Assembly: GCA_016630905.1 (NCBI GenBank) | Contig: WBMQ01000014.1 | Coordinates: forward strand, 248,001 to 312,000 | Length of the DNA stretch: 64,000 nt | Reading direction: 5' to 3' | Source: Capillidium heterosporum | Lineage: Eukaryota > Entomophthoromycota > Entomophthoromycetes > Entomophthorales > Capillidiaceae | Made by a program: the position numbers and the translations under genes | Shown: positions 43,547 to 56,300 of the stretch, piece after piece | Layout: each line of letters starts with the position of its first letter | Position numbering within the stretch: the stretch's first letter is position 1 | Notes under the pieces: generated by a model | Told to the model about the DNA's origin: nothing | What the model saw: the letters and a program-made list of their open reading frames with translations, nothing else | Database searches by the model: none

Positions 43547-46500
43547 TTTGGAATTGGAATCGAACTTTTGTAAAAAATAAAGACCAAGTACCAGTAAACT
43601 TCAAGATATTTATAATGTTTGGAATACGGATGTATGCCAACTTAGATAAACTTTATGCATGAAAATTTCGAGATCTCTAGCTTGCAAATTATTCTCTTGG
43701 ATAAAACCCCTCGAATTGAAAATCTCAGTTACGTGTTGATAAAAAGTTTGAAGGTAATTAATGCAATTGTCAGGTTTGGGAGGAGGTACTTTTCCTTTTG
43801 CAGCCGAAGGGTGTGTCGTATTGCTTTTTATAGGCTTTGTGAACCTTCTCCTTCCGGTATAACCAAACCGGCTGGGATTAGGACAGGCCTAAGCTTAAAT
43901 CTTTTGTAGGTTGGGTGTAGTTTGTATACATAGCTTTGAAATTAGAAATCCCAATTCTTTAGCTTCTTGCTTTTGGTAACCAATGGAGAATTGATTGGAT
44001 TGAAATGTCGGGTTGCCATTTTCTAGCCCCTTATACCTATATTGACTTGACTAATTATTTTTGGACCAATTTAGTTATAATTCAACATTTACTATATCAA
44101 GTCATCTAATTCCCCCCTATATATTGACTGATATAGTAGGTAAAGTCATCAGCTCCGACCTACCACTAGCTCCAATGTTTCAAAAAGAAGCTAGCAACTA
44201 GTAGTGTCTTTGTATAGTTGGCTTTATTTACATTAAGCTAATTCAATATATTAAAACTACCGATATTTCGATGGATTGGTATTAGATGCCGTTTGAATAG
44301 CTTAAACATCTTTTGAATAACCTATAATACGGCAGGTTTCTATATATGTCCACGCTTACCCTCGCTATCCTACAAATGGCTAGTTTATTTCAAACCTATT
44401 GAAAATCCAATTAATTGCTTTGAAGGGCGGTTTGTCTTTCCAAAAAGTAGCTGCAGTAATAACATATTTTAGATCGAAGTGTGGCCCGGACTTTACCAAA
44501 CCTGCAAGTTAATTGCTTTAGAACTATTAAGGCGACCATATAATCCATCCATCCATCCATCAGCTATTTTCCAACACTATTGCCCAGTCGATCACAGTCA
44601 AGTATAAGATGCGCTGCCAGGTTTAGGAGGTTCTCTACCAAAAATATTAGCTTCCAAAGCTACATTTGAAAATGTTCTTCAAAACTTTGATGGCTTTTTG
44701 GATGGCTTTGTAGTAGAAATGATTACGTAGCTCCCATAAATTGCTTCCAACTATAATTCCAAGTACTAAATTTAGCTAGAGCTAAATATAAATACCCCAG
44801 CCAGTTTTAGTTCAATTTACAATTCTCAAAATACCGGAGATGTAGGTACTTTCCCCTTTTATAAAGAATTTGGCGGTTTTCCAATTGTCAAGCGATATGG
44901 CATTCGAAAATGGTAATTATAGATTGGCTATATTGAGCAATACGTGTTGGGGATTTTGGGTGGTGGGGGTGTAAGCTCGGTAGTTGTCGGTAAATGGTGA
45001 GGTAAAGCACCTTTAGCCACGCTTTGTTCAGCAAAACTGGATAGTTTTACAGCTGAGCTTATAAACAACTGCCCTGTATTACCGAACAGTGCAGTATATT
45101 TTTTACAGATACTCGCCCAAGAACATGTAGCCATACAAAGTTTATCGAATAGTACATAAGTATAGTTAAATACCTATACTTTGATAACCTGTTACCTTTA
45201 GGTAATTACAAAAAGGTATTGAAAGGTTCCAAACTGCTGATCATTTTCTGTAGTACACATGAACTGTTTAACTTGATATGGTATGTGCCTTGGAATTGTA
45301 AACTATACCTCTATCCAAGACCATATATGACTTTAACTCTACCTTATATAGTAGATCTATTTTTCCTAATTGTATAGAGACAACTAAATGGTATGAAACG
45401 TTTAACATGTATAAATTTAGCAAAGCACACTTTGATGTATAGTAAAACGTGAAGCTACAATTTACTATACTAATTAAAATGCCGTTTCTCAGTATATGAA
45501 TTGTATTAATGAAAGGTAATTGAATTTTATATTACACCTTCACTAGTCGGTAAATACATAACTAAATGCTGCCTTGTAGATTGGGCTTGGAAACGGATGG
45601 CTGCTAATTTTAAAATGGTAGTAACGAAAATAAAGTTAGCATATAAGTTATAGCTGGTATAGTGTCTAATTTTGAAATTTTACGAATACTAAATATAGAT
45701 AGGCAACCTACAATAAATTAGTTAGTGGGTATAGTTACCTTCAAATTGAAGAAATGAAGTTGCCAAGCATGAGCTTGTGAGAATGGAGCTGATGTGGTTC
45801 TTAAACTTTGATTTACTAGCTCAAGGTTGGGTACTACTTGGCTGATGTAAAAAATGTATTGGAGAAGTTGACATGGGGCAAAGGTCAGGTAGCTTTAGAT
45901 CTTGTGATTAAAGTTGGAATTTGAAGGTGAAACTTTGAATTGATATGTATATTTTTCAAACTGGAGTTTGAAGTTTGGATTTTTGATAGAAATTCAAATT
46001 AGCTGGTACAGCTTCACTTTTTATATTTGCACAACTTCAGCATCCCAATCAATATATTAAAGATGTATCGATACAGATATATATGAAAAGTTGAGAATTT
46101 GTTCCTGTTTTAAAAGGATATCATAGTTACTGTATCATAATATTCAGGCAACTATGATTTCTAAAAATTTAGAGATAGGACTTTTCCAACACCTAAGGTG
46201 GTTTAAGTTTAATATATTGGATTTCATTAAGAAAACGTCTAAAATTCACCTTTAGATGGCTTGGCAATAAGATGGACTATTGAAAGTGTTGAATTCAACT
46301 TTACATATTTTGACAATAAGTAGACTTTCGATTGTTGTGGAAGGTTGAAGCTTAATCTATAGGGGTTTGTAAAGTCTGATTGATAATAGCAAATTTTGTA
46401 GTGTGTCAGTAAAAATACGGTTTAGTAAAGATCTTAAAGGGTTGAGATATGTAGCTATTGATAGTGTCAATTTACTGTAGATATGCTTTAAAGTAGCAGT

Positions 46501-47194
46501 ACTATCAATCAAGGTACGATAATTTCCGATATTCCTAGATATGAGTCTATATCAAAGGCTAACTTTGATAATTATTTAAATAATATATGTGCTATTTCCT
46601 ATGCCTACTTGTACGTCCTAAAAGCGGTTTATTTTTCAATAGGATATTCAAATCACCTTGTAGGAGGCGTTCAAAGGGTACCAAAATCCAAGAAAATGTC
46701 GCTACCTTTTCAAAAACATTCCTCCATCCAAAGATCTCGACAACATAGAAAATATATTTGATATCTTGTTTGAGACCAGTATCGACAATTGAAACCTATT
46801 TAAAATTAAAATGAACCAACCATCATTATGACATGAAGCAACAGGGAAAAATACTTGATACTTCGTTCAGCATTACTTGGATAAGCTATATGCAAAACTT
46901 TTAAAATCTACTTGCAACATTATGGCCAGCTTTACCCCAACAATTCTAAACATTATACCGATCCATAAACTGAAGGCTTGTTTGTAGCCTATACAAGTCG
47001 CATAAAACGTCTACCATTACAACAGTTGCCAATCAATTTTTGAACCCAAACCAAGTAAATGAGGTCACCCTTATGGCTTAGAAAACCAAGGCTTTTCAAA
47101 TACGATAGACTTGTAGCTACTATAAAGCTTGCCCATCTTCAAATGTTGGACTTCAAATTTTACTTTCCATTTCACTAAACTAAACCAACGATAG
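43547..47194. other. Large intergenic region, nothing firm
   Basis: About 3.6 kb, AT-rich, with a short (CATC)n run near 44548. One 68-codon minus-strand frame at 44928-45134 has higher GC, but no domain or splice partner. Confidence 0.4.
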
Positions 47195-48052
47195 ATGATC
47201 AAGCACCTAACTTTCCCATTAGCTTTACTTTTAACCTTGGTCAACGGCCAATCGGACGCCGAACGACGGATCGACAGCTGCGTAAAAATCTGTGGTAACG
47301 CAGCCAACTTCCCCTGTATAGGTCAATGTGTTGTCATTTACGCCCAGGAGGCTCCTCAAAGTCCTATTGGTCAAGCGGTTGGTGAAATTATGGTCCACCA
47401 TAAGGAATCTTCAGCTATGCAACAGCCTCAACCTCAACCTTCAACAGTAATCGTCAACCCAAATCCCAATCCTAATCCAGCTACCAATGCTGTATCATCG
47501 GCTTTACATACTGAGACAGTAGTCGTTGTTCCAACCGATCAACCTAATAATAGCAACAACAAAAACGATAACAGCAATACCCCCATCAACGATCAAACTA
47601 ATTCCAATAATCAAAACGTAAATCCTACTCAAGAAGGTGGAAATAGGGATGCTAACAATCAAGCTTCCAGTTCAGAAAGTCATTTGCCAACTGGTGTCGT
47701 CAACATGCCAGCCCCTGGACCCAACGTCGATTCCTTATTATCCTCCTTGGATTCTAGGACTCTTACTCAAAGTACCTCTATACCTGGTGTAGCTAGTGGC
47801 TTACCTAACGCCGATACCTTGGTTTCCAATGGAGGAGGTAATAGTAGTCGTAATCCAAGTGCGACTGCAACTTCGTCAGGGGCATCTACTTCGGCTACTG
47901 ATGGTAGTGGGAATTCTGGGAATAATGGAGATAGATACGTTATCATCCCTTCTCAAGGTCAAGAGTTTGGAATCCCTGTTTCGAGCGGTGGCTTGATAGC
48001 TTTCAATGTTCCGGTATTGGTTGTAAGTTTGATGCTATATGCTTGTTGGTAA
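47195..48052 (+). CDS. GPI-anchored-type surface protein, low-complexity
   Basis: 285 residues, single exon. A signal peptide MIKHLTFPLALLLTLVNG is followed by a small four-cysteine segment (CVKICGNAANFPCIGQC). Then come Pro/Gln and PNPNPNP repeats, Asn-rich and Ser/Thr-rich stretches, and a C-terminal hydrophobic tail (LIAFNVPVLVVSLMLYAC) behind a Gly/Ser region. That is the layout of a GPI anchor signal. Likely a cell-wall or plasma-membrane surface protein whose Ser/Thr-rich stalk projects the N-terminal Cys module. The module is shorter than a CFEM domain and I do not assign it. No paralogue in the window. Confidence 0.8.
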   Translation: MIKHLTFPLALLLTLVNGQSDAERRIDSCVKICGNAANFPCIGQCVVIYAQEAPQSPIGQAVGEIMVHHKESSAMQQPQPQPSTVIVNPNPNPNPATNAVSSALHTETVVVVPTDQPNNSNNKNDNSNTPINDQTNSNNQNVNPTQEGGNRDANNQASSSESHLPTGVVNMPAPGPNVDSLLSSLDSRTLTQSTSIPGVASGLPNADTLVSNGGGNSSRNPSATATSSGASTSATDGSGNSGNNGDRYVIIPSQGQEFGIPVSSGGLIAFNVPVLVVSLMLYACW

Positions 48053-48649
48053 AATTGGAGTAAGTTCTATAGCTTTTATATTCTAAATCATGTAAAATAA
48101 ACTTCCATTTAACTATTTGTTTCTTTATAAGTGTTTTATTATTAAAATTATGATTTATATTGGCTATTTGGTGTGCTTAAAGTTGATTTACCTTATTTAA
48201 AAACTATAAAATATTCTTTTTAGTATCAAATATTGAAAATTTTAGTATTCATGATTTGTTTTGTAGATGTTTCTAAACTGGAAATAATATAAAGGGAATT
48301 CAACTTCTACTTGAAATAGGTAGTCATGCTATATAAAATTAAATATGGCAGTTGCCTTGATACATTTTTTGCACTTTTCTAAGCTTTCCTATCTGGATAT
48401 GATGCGTTTATATTTAGAAATAGCGACTTGAACTACAATGCGCCCACCTATAAACCAAATTTTATAAACAGGGGGTAAAATGAAAAGTTTATTCGTAAAG
48501 TTAAAGGAAACTTTAATTGGATAAATTTGAATCTGTAGGTAAAATAAAACTTAAGCCTTGTTCTTTAGCAAAACTTTATATAAAAAGTATGAGTTTATTA
48601 TCTAACTTTGAAAAAACTTGGGCAGCAATATATACATCTAATAAATAAA
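48053..48649. other. Intergenic, convergent 3' flanks
   Basis: AT-rich spacer. Nothing recognised. Confidence 0.5.
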
Positions 48650-50083
48650 TTAATGTTTCTCCGAACGATTTCTCAGCTTCGATCCGTAGAATATCAATAC
48701 GAACAGCGAAGCAATACCAAACAGCTGTAAGAAAGCAAACAATGAGAAAGTCCAATTGAAATCGAGGCTAGCTATCATAGTAGTATTGACTGACGTAATG
48801 ATAGCAGCCGAAATAGTTCTAAGGCAGTTATTGGTAGCCGATATCGAAGAAGCATACTGAGGGAAGAGATCCACCAAATAAGTTGAAGTCCCTGAGAACA
48901 CGTTGGTCATACCAAACCCAACCAAAAATTGAGCGAACAAGGTAGCTGGCAGTGGGAATTTGAACTCCAAGAACCACCCTAGCATGAAGAGGCCGGCCAT
49001 AATTGAGAAGGAGCCACCTAGTACGCCATGCAATCGAATTTCAGGTGGTGGGGATTGGCCTTGTAGACGTTTAGATGCCTTACGAAGTAGAATATCAGAA
49101 ATCCTGCCGCCAATTACAGAGCCCAAAATGTTACCGATACCCAATGGGATATAACTTAAACCAATTTCGGAAGAAGATAACTTATAGATAAGAGTGAAGC
49201 TTCTAGTTTGATTTGAGGAGACACAGTAATACGAAGAGAAGATGATACAGGCGTAAAATACAGCCAAGGCAACTGGAATATGTCTCATAAAGAACAATGG
49301 CTCGATGGGGTTGAATAATGGTCCATTCCGCTTAACTTGCAGCGGCTTAAAGCTAATTTTGAACGGTAAAGGCTGTCGACTCTCCTTTGGTAAAGTTTCT
49401 GGTAGCAGGAACGATAGCCCTACAAATAGGACGAATCCCAGTCCAGCTAAAAAGTAGAATATCGATCTCCAGCCCACGTACTCGTTCATAAAGCCACCTA
49501 CAATAGGACCTAATACGGGACCTATCAATGGGCCTATGAAGAAGATGCCCATCACTGAACCACGTTCTGATCGAGGAAAGATGTCACTTAACGTTCCTAC
49601 GCCAGTTACAACTGCTGATGAGGCACCTAGGCCTTGGAAAATACGCATTACTATTAGGAAATCGATGTCAGGGCTGAAACCACATCCTAGACTTGACAAG
49701 GTAAATATGGCAAAACTGATTACGTAGACCCAGCGTCGACTGTATAGATCGGATAAGCCACCCCAAACTAAAGGGGAAAGGGCCATTAGGAATAAAAAGC
49801 TAGAGACTGTTATGTCGATCTTTTGAGATGTTGTATTGAGGTCCTTTTGGATGTCGTTTAAAGCAGGGAAGTAGATGGCTGAGGATATGGGACCGGCCAT
49901 ACCGGCTATAGCAACTAGTAGTAGTATGGAATACTTTTGGAGTTTGGTAAATTGGGGGGCTAGGTTGGGTGTTGGTAAAGTTATGGAGCTGTGCGAGGGC
50001 GATTCGACGTCACCTATCGTAAGGTCGTAGTTGGTTATATGGGACGTTATATTTTTGACATTTTCAAGGTTGGTAGGTTCCAT
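48650..50083 (-). CDS. MFS drug:H+ antiporter (DHA1 type), copy 1
   Basis: 477 residues, single exon, twelve predicted membrane segments. The hydrophilic N-terminus of about 50 residues is cytosolic. Motif A is GGLSDLYSRRWVY, motif B RIFQGLGAS, and the antiporter motif C GPLIGPVLGPIVGG in TM5. A central loop after PETLPKESRQPLP links the two halves. This is a proton-driven multidrug efflux pump of the plasma membrane by family; the substrate cannot be read. The paralogues at 51813 and 56359 share most residues, including SLGCGFSP and SGTSTYLVDLFPQYASS. The upstream region has the CTCCCGTTATATAC block shared by all three copies. Confidence 0.93.
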   Translation of the reverse strand: MEPTNLENVKNITSHITNYDLTIGDVESPSHSSITLPTPNLAPQFTKLQKYSILLLVAIAGMAGPISSAIYFPALNDIQKDLNTTSQKIDITVSSFLFLMALSPLVWGGLSDLYSRRWVYVISFAIFTLSSLGCGFSPDIDFLIVMRIFQGLGASSAVVTGVGTLSDIFPRSERGSVMGIFFIGPLIGPVLGPIVGGFMNEYVGWRSIFYFLAGLGFVLFVGLSFLLPETLPKESRQPLPFKISFKPLQVKRNGPLFNPIEPLFFMRHIPVALAVFYACIIFSSYYCVSSNQTRSFTLIYKLSSSEIGLSYIPLGIGNILGSVIGGRISDILLRKASKRLQGQSPPPEIRLHGVLGGSFSIMAGLFMLGWFLEFKFPLPATLFAQFLVGFGMTNVFSGTSTYLVDLFPQYASSISATNNCLRTISAAIITSVNTTMIASLDFNWTFSLFAFLQLFGIASLFVLIFYGSKLRNRSEKH

Positions 50084-51716
50084 TTTGAATTGAATTAAAT
50101 TGGAACTTTTACTTTTGTGTTGTTTTGTACAGTTGACGTCTGCTCCCGTTATATACTTTTTTCAATCTGGTAGCTTTAGCCGTAGTTACCGATTTTACTA
50201 GTGTTGGTGCTTGATTTACGGCATCGGTTTATTAGTTTAAACTGGGATTTTTCAATCCATGCTTTGATTTGGTGGGGCTAGAGTATATTTAATAGATTGT
50301 TCGCAATTATTAGAAGCTCCTGAGAAAAGTTACTTTAAACTTTAGCTACATTTATGGTAGGGATTAGCGCTAGTGTGCTTAAACGGTTTAGCCGTATAAG
50401 TTGTTAATAATCGGAATTTTGATTATTTCATAGAACCAACCTCCTTATTAATAAATTTGCTATTACTGAATCGTTTAAAATTAACTAAAGAATTTAGGCA
50501 GACTTTGCTGGATAATAGGTATTTGAATGAGTGCTATTGTAGTCTTATAATTTTGAACAAGAGTATTAACTTGTATTGCGAATATTTGTTTATATAGCAA
50601 TATATCAAATTCCATAAATGTAGCAAATACAGATTATGGCATATAATTTGTTAGCTTTAAAGATAGCATTTTTAAGTTATTTACAAAATATGCACTAAAT
50701 CCATATATCTGATATAGAAGTTAGTCTGATGAATCCAACTTTTCCATCAGATAAAAACAGCAACATACGATAGAGATCAAACGTAGAGCCGATATTTCGC
50801 TTTGCTTTCTATCTCAGCTTAATTTCAATAGCTTCTTTGATATGTAATGCCCATATTAATAATACTACCTCCATATCCTTTGCTATTGTAAAAGCAATCC
50901 ATATATGAAATATTGAAACCTTACCCAGCAGTGTCATTCACCAGTTTATAAGGTAATGGGAGAGAATACACTATAGCCGATGTTTAGAATATTTGTAAAT
51001 GAGTATCAAAATAGATAACTTTCAATTAACTAAATTTGATATTATATATTTATATCCACAGCATAATGCAGATGTATATAAATAACCTATTACATATTTT
51101 GTTTGAAGCGTTTCGTTTGTAGAGATTACTGTACATTCCTGGGATATCAAATCGACAATGAGGGATTAATAATGTGTAGTAAAGCTATCGTTTTTTATAA
51201 TGTTAAAACAAATTAATAGGTATTTATAGGATATATGTAGTCATTTTGTATTGAAGTTGGTTTTTATATCGGAAAATCCGTTAGTTCTTTTCAATTTATA
51301 TGGGTGCTCTTCAAAAGATCTGTAAGTTTACTTATTTGAATAATGCTTCTGATCAATTAATTTAGAGCACAGCAATTATCCACCCGATTTTTTTTGATAG
51401 TATAGTGAGCATATGCTTACACTATATGACTAATATAAAAATTTACTGTAGATCAGATTCTATAGAGCTACCATCAGTCTACAACTGATACTATACAAAT
51501 TTATGATAAAATATCATAAATGTATCAGAATCCATCAACTTTCCTTCAATTGTACTGTTATATGGGAAGGGATATTCAAACTTAATAAAATCTCTCAAAA
51601 ATTACTTCTAAAAGGTGAACATCTATTAAGTTAGAAAGAAAATGCCTATACTGGATAAAAGAAACTCTTGAAAATATGTATTTAATTTGAACATTTCTCT
51701 TCGTATTGAGAACCTT
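50084..51716. other. Intergenic between MFS copies 1 and 2
   Basis: The first 350 bp is copy 1's promoter and resembles copy 2's (including ttgttcgcaatta). The rest is AT-rich with nothing recognised. Confidence 0.5.
50143..50156 (-). promoter_or_regulatory. Conserved TATA block of MFS copy 1
   Basis: Minus strand GTATATAACGGGAG, about 60 nt upstream of the ATG. The identical 14-mer precedes the other two MFS genes. Confidence 0.65.
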
Positions 51717-51812
51717 ATTGAAGGGTCTTGAAAATTGAAACAAGGGATTTACTATCCAATTCTGAACTAAATAACTTATAAAGCAGTATGTACATTTAAT
51801 TAATAAATTAAA

Positions 51813-53255
51813 TTAGTGTTTTTCCAAACGATGTCTGAGCTTCGAACCAAAGAATATCAGTACAAACAATGAGGCCATCCCCAATAGCTGTAGGAAGGCG
51901 AACAAGGAAAAGGTCCAACTGAAATGGAGATTGGTTAGCATGGTGGCACTGAATGATGTAGTGATTGCGGCTGCAATAGTTCGAAGACAGTTGCTAGTAG
52001 CCGATATTGAAGAAGCGTATTGAGGGAAGAGGTCTACCAAGTAGGTTGAAGTTCCTGAGAAGACGCTAATGACACCAAACCCAATTAAAAATTGAGCAAG
52101 CAAAGTGGCTGGTAATGGGAACTTGAACTCCAAGAACCAGCCTAACATGAAGAGTCCAGCCATTACTAATATTGAGCCACCTATTACTCCATGTAAACGT
52201 ACTTCGGGTGGTGGGGGTTGGCCATCTAAACGTCTGGATGCTCTACGAAGTAGAATGTCGGAGATGCGACCACCGACTATCGAACCCAAAATGTTACCGA
52301 TGCCAAGTGGGATATAGCTAAGACCAATTTCGGAGGAAGATAGCCTGTAGACAGGAATGAGGGTTCTTGCTTGGTTTGCCGTGACGCAGTAGTAAGAGGC
52401 AAAGATGATGCAGGTGTAGAAGACGGCCAAAGCGACTGGGATATGTCTCATATAAAAGAGTGGCTTGATAGGGTTGAACATTGGTCCGTTGCGTTTAATT
52501 TGGAAAGGGTTAAAGCTGATTTTGAATGGTAGTGGCTGCTGACTCTCCTTCGGCAGAGTTTCTGGTAGGAAGAAGCTTAAGCCTACAAACAGAGCGAACC
52601 CAAGTCCGGCCAAAAAATAGAATATCGACCTCCATCCCAAGTATTGGTTCATAAAACCACCAATTATAGGACCTAGAGCAGGGCCTATCAGTGCACCTAT
52701 GAAAAAGATGCCTATGGCACTGCCACGTTCCGACCTGGGGAATATATCACTCAGAGTACCTACTCCCACAGACATGGCAGACGACGCACCTAGACCTTGG
52801 AAGATACGCATAGCTATCAAGAAATCGATGTTAGGGCTGAAGCCACACCCTAAGCTCGACAGTATGAATATGGCGAAGGAGATGACGTAAACCCAGCGCC
52901 GACTGTACAGGTCGGATAACCCACTCCAAAATAGAGGACATAGGGCCATCAGGAAGAGGAAACTGGAGATTGTGATGTCCATTTGTTGAGGTGTAGTATG
53001 AAGATCCTTCTGGATGTTTTCTAGAGCCGGGTAGTAGATACCCGAGGATATGGGACCAGCCATGCCAGCCAAGGAAACTAGTAATAGTATGAGATACTTT
53101 TGCACTTTAGTAAACTTTGGTAGGTTTGGGGTTGAAGCAGGAGTAGGCAATGTTACAGAGCTATGTGATGGGCTTCCGATGCTACCTATGGTATGACCAT
53201 AGCTAACTATATCGGATGTTATACTTTCGACGTTTTGTAAGTCGGTAGTCTCCAT
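51813..53255 (-). CDS. MFS drug:H+ antiporter (DHA1 type), copy 2
   Basis: 480 residues, single exon, twelve membrane segments. Motifs as in copy 1: SGLSDLYSRRWVY, RIFQGLGAS and GALIGPALGPIIGG. It differs from copy 3 (56359-57801) by only three residues that I can find: Arg/Cys in SR(R/C)LDG, Ser/Asn in SAT(S/N)NC and Leu/Phe in NC(L/F)RT. Copy 1 is clearly more distant. Efflux role by family; substrate unknown. It sits within an inverted-repeat arm, so its promoter is duplicated too. Read-level collapse or misassembly of these copies is possible. Confidence 0.95.
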   Translation of the reverse strand: METTDLQNVESITSDIVSYGHTIGSIGSPSHSSVTLPTPASTPNLPKFTKVQKYLILLLVSLAGMAGPISSGIYYPALENIQKDLHTTPQQMDITISSFLFLMALCPLFWSGLSDLYSRRWVYVISFAIFILSSLGCGFSPNIDFLIAMRIFQGLGASSAMSVGVGTLSDIFPRSERGSAIGIFFIGALIGPALGPIIGGFMNQYLGWRSIFYFLAGLGFALFVGLSFFLPETLPKESQQPLPFKISFNPFQIKRNGPMFNPIKPLFYMRHIPVALAVFYTCIIFASYYCVTANQARTLIPVYRLSSSEIGLSYIPLGIGNILGSIVGGRISDILLRRASRRLDGQPPPPEVRLHGVIGGSILVMAGLFMLGWFLEFKFPLPATLLAQFLIGFGVISVFSGTSTYLVDLFPQYASSISATSNCLRTIAAAITTSFSATMLTNLHFSWTFSLFAFLQLLGMASLFVLIFFGSKLRHRLEKH

Positions 53256-53299
53256 TTTGAATTAGAGTTTTTGGTTTAGTTTGTACTGCCTACCGTTCA

Positions 53300-53313
53300 C
53301 TCCCGTTATATAC
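53300..53313 (-). promoter_or_regulatory. Conserved TATA block of MFS copy 2
   Basis: Minus strand GTATATAACGGGAG, 45 nt upstream of the ATG. A CCGGCTAAAGCTTTGGAGC block lies just upstream. Confidence 0.65.
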
Positions 53314-53687
53314 TTTTTAAGCTCCAAAGCTTTAGCCGGTTGCCGATCCCACCTATCGGTATATCGGTACTATGACCTTGGTTTGTTATTTTAAACTCGA
53401 GTCCTGCAAGTTTTGCTTTAATTGGGGGCTAGATTCCATTCAATTTATTGTTCGCAATTAGTAGGGGCATATATGCAAAGCTGCTTTAAATTTTAACTAT
53501 AAGTACTGTAGGGTTTTTAGCTCTATAAAGTTTAAACGGTATAGCCATATGAGTTAGAGTTTGTCGGAACCAACATTATATCATAGGATAATCTCCACGG
53601 AAACTTTGCTTTACTGATATATCCAAAATTAACTGAGTCGTCTATTTAAAGTTTGTTGGAGAGTAGATATGAATCACCTGTACCCTA

Positions 53688-55927
53688 AACCAGTGGTATT
53701 CAACCCTGCTGGTATACCCATATATTGTAGGTAAGGCAAGTATTATTTGTATATTTTTTATTAAAGGCATATAGCTTACTACTTATTAAAGATCTGGACC
53801 CACAGATATTGAATACAATTGATCTAAACTCCATTTTACCATTGTCTTCTTAACAACCATTGAACTATTAAGAATGAGCATCGTATTCTCGCATCGTAAC
53901 TAAATGGCTGAGAGATAATCAAAAATTATAAATCAAAATCTGAACTGAAGCTTGCTTTTATAGTTGGCCATCAACCATCCACATCTTGAGATTGGCAATC
54001 TCAACTTCGACACTAAGTGAGTTTAAAGTTTGTAAACACAAAACTTCACCTATTATATAGATATTTTCACCGCAACAAGACCCGTATTACAGTCAACAGT
54101 TAAAAATCGTTTCTTTGGCAAAAATTTACCGAGTCAGATAAACTACCTCTATCCTAAAAGCCAAAAGCTTGGAATGATGTCTTGTAACAAGATTACGTTT
54201 AGTTCTAGTGATAAAACTTTTGATATAGGTTTCTATATTCTTAAAATTTAGTAGCATGAAGCTATTTACACTGTATATGCAAATATCCTACTCAACTGAA
54301 ATGAACGACTAGTTGAGTTGAAGTACTTGTGTATATGTAAGGAAAGTTGTCACATTGGCTGATTCATTTCTAACCAAATGATCAAATCTAGAATTGAATT
54401 ACCTAAACCAAGCTATTATTTATTGGAAGGCAGCTTTATAAATGGAAAGAAATACTGATTATCGTCAGCCTTATTCAAAGAAACTTATGGATTGGAATGA
54501 TACTTTCAATTTGAAATTGGACTAACGGTTACCAAGATGTCAAACTTATATAAGTAACCAGTAACCAACATGCTAAGAGGACTTTATCTTGCATCCTAAC
54601 CAATCTTGGAGGCAGTTCAAGATAATTGAAATTGGAACTTTACTATCCAAACCTAATTGAACCAAATTTAGTACCCGCTTTACTCAGCATCAGCTTAAAG
54701 GCAAAGGCGCTGTTTTTTTCATTGTATAGTTTGCAGCTTAGAGCAAAATCCTAAAGAAAAGAAGTTGAAATTAGTACTTAAGTGGAGATGATATGCTCTT
54801 GCATCTTACTTTGTCATAGTTTTTTAGTTTGTTACCAGTTCCCATCTTTCAAATATTTAGGTAGGATGGAGTTAATGTAACCTTAATATTATAATAGATA
54901 TATTAATGGATTTCTATACACTATCTGATAGAATGCCGCGGATTAAAATGGTATCTATTTTAGATTAGTAACAACCCTTTAGAATCAGATCTACACTAAA
55001 ATCTATATTTATCATAAAATATAAACATGCACTTATTATACTATTGAAAAATTATACAGATATCTGCCATTATGTTCTAAATTTGCTGATTAAAGGATGT
55101 TATATTTAATTAAAAAACCTATATATATTTTCATGAGGTATAAATTAAAATTAAAATGGAGCAACATTACCTTTCTGATATAAAATTTGAACCTTCACCT
55201 ACCTCTTGATAAAGCATGTTACTGTATCAAATGGTAATTTTACTACATACCTTAAAGTTAAGTTGCTAATTAACATCCAGATAATGTATCGTAGCCAATT
55301 TCTATCAATAAAGCCATGATCAAAATATGTACCAGGCTATTTATGTGCCTGTGCATCATGTCGTGGAGATATTTATAAAGCATCAACTTTGATTAATTGA
55401 AATAATTCTATTTTGATATAAATCTTGAGGAAATTCTAGATACCATCTAAAATGCACTTTCTTTTATTACCATGTAAGCCAATAGATGAGATCGGAGGAC
55501 AGTGTTGGGTAGGGTCGCAATGGCCTACATTGAAATTTAAAATCGGAGTAACAATGAGGAAAAGATAGCACTATTACTATAACTAGCATATATTAAAGGG
55601 ACTATTGAAATTGTATTGAAATAGAAGCACCAGGTTGGAATGTCGGTGCTACATTTAACATCTATGCTCAAAATATTTTATCTGATAGGAAAGCTGAATA
55701 AATTGAACTAAAAATATATCAGATATATCAGATATATTTGTATTGTATATATTATAGGAAATTTAATACTTTTATGCTTAAAACTAATACACTGGGTGAT
55801 ATAATTTGTATTTATTACTGTTATAGAATTTTTGATACACTGATGCATGAACAATCTTTAAAAGTGCTGCTCAGTTTTGCTGAACCGAATAGTACCAGAA
55901 AGGTACTCTTGTTCTAAATTATGTGAG
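53688..55927. other. Spacer between inverted-repeat arms
   Basis: 2.24 kb, AT-rich, with short ATATCAG repeats near 55720. No open frame of size, transposase or terminal repeat, so I see no mobile element that would explain the inversion. Confidence 0.5.
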
Positions 55928-56300
55928 TAGGGTGCAGATGATTCATATCTGCTCTCCAACAAACTTTAAATAGACGACTCAGTTAATTTTGGATATATCA
56001 GTAAAGCAAAGTTTCCGTGGAGATTATCCTATGATATAATGTTGGTTCCGACAAACTCTAACTCATATGGTTATACCGTTTAAATTTTATGGAGCTAAAA
56101 ACCCTACAGTACTTATAGTTAAAATTTAAAGCAGCTTTGCATATATGCCCCTACTAATTGCGAACAATAAATTGAATGGAATCTAGCCCCCAATTAAAGC
56201 AAAACTTGCAGGACTTGAGTTTAAAATAACAAACCAAGGTCATAGTACCGATATACCGATAGGTGGGATCGGTAACCGGCTAAAGCTTTGGAGCTTAAAA

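Larger units (their letters stand above)
51717..53687 (-). repeat. Inverted repeat arm (MFS copy 2)
   Basis: 1,971 bp whose reverse complement is almost identical to 55928-57897. It includes the gene, about 100 bp of 3' flank and about 430 bp of promoter. The spacer between arms is 2,240 bp. Outside the arms the sequence diverges abruptly, for example after cccttcaat at the 3' ends. Confidence 0.95.

Noticed and set aside
44928-45134. 68-codon minus-strand frame with raised GC
   Set aside because: Starts with ATG but shows no domain, signal peptide or flanking exons; too weak to list as a gene.
53688-55927. A transposon in the spacer causing the MFS inversion
   Set aside because: No transposase-like frame, terminal repeats or target duplication could be seen in the spacer or at the arm ends.
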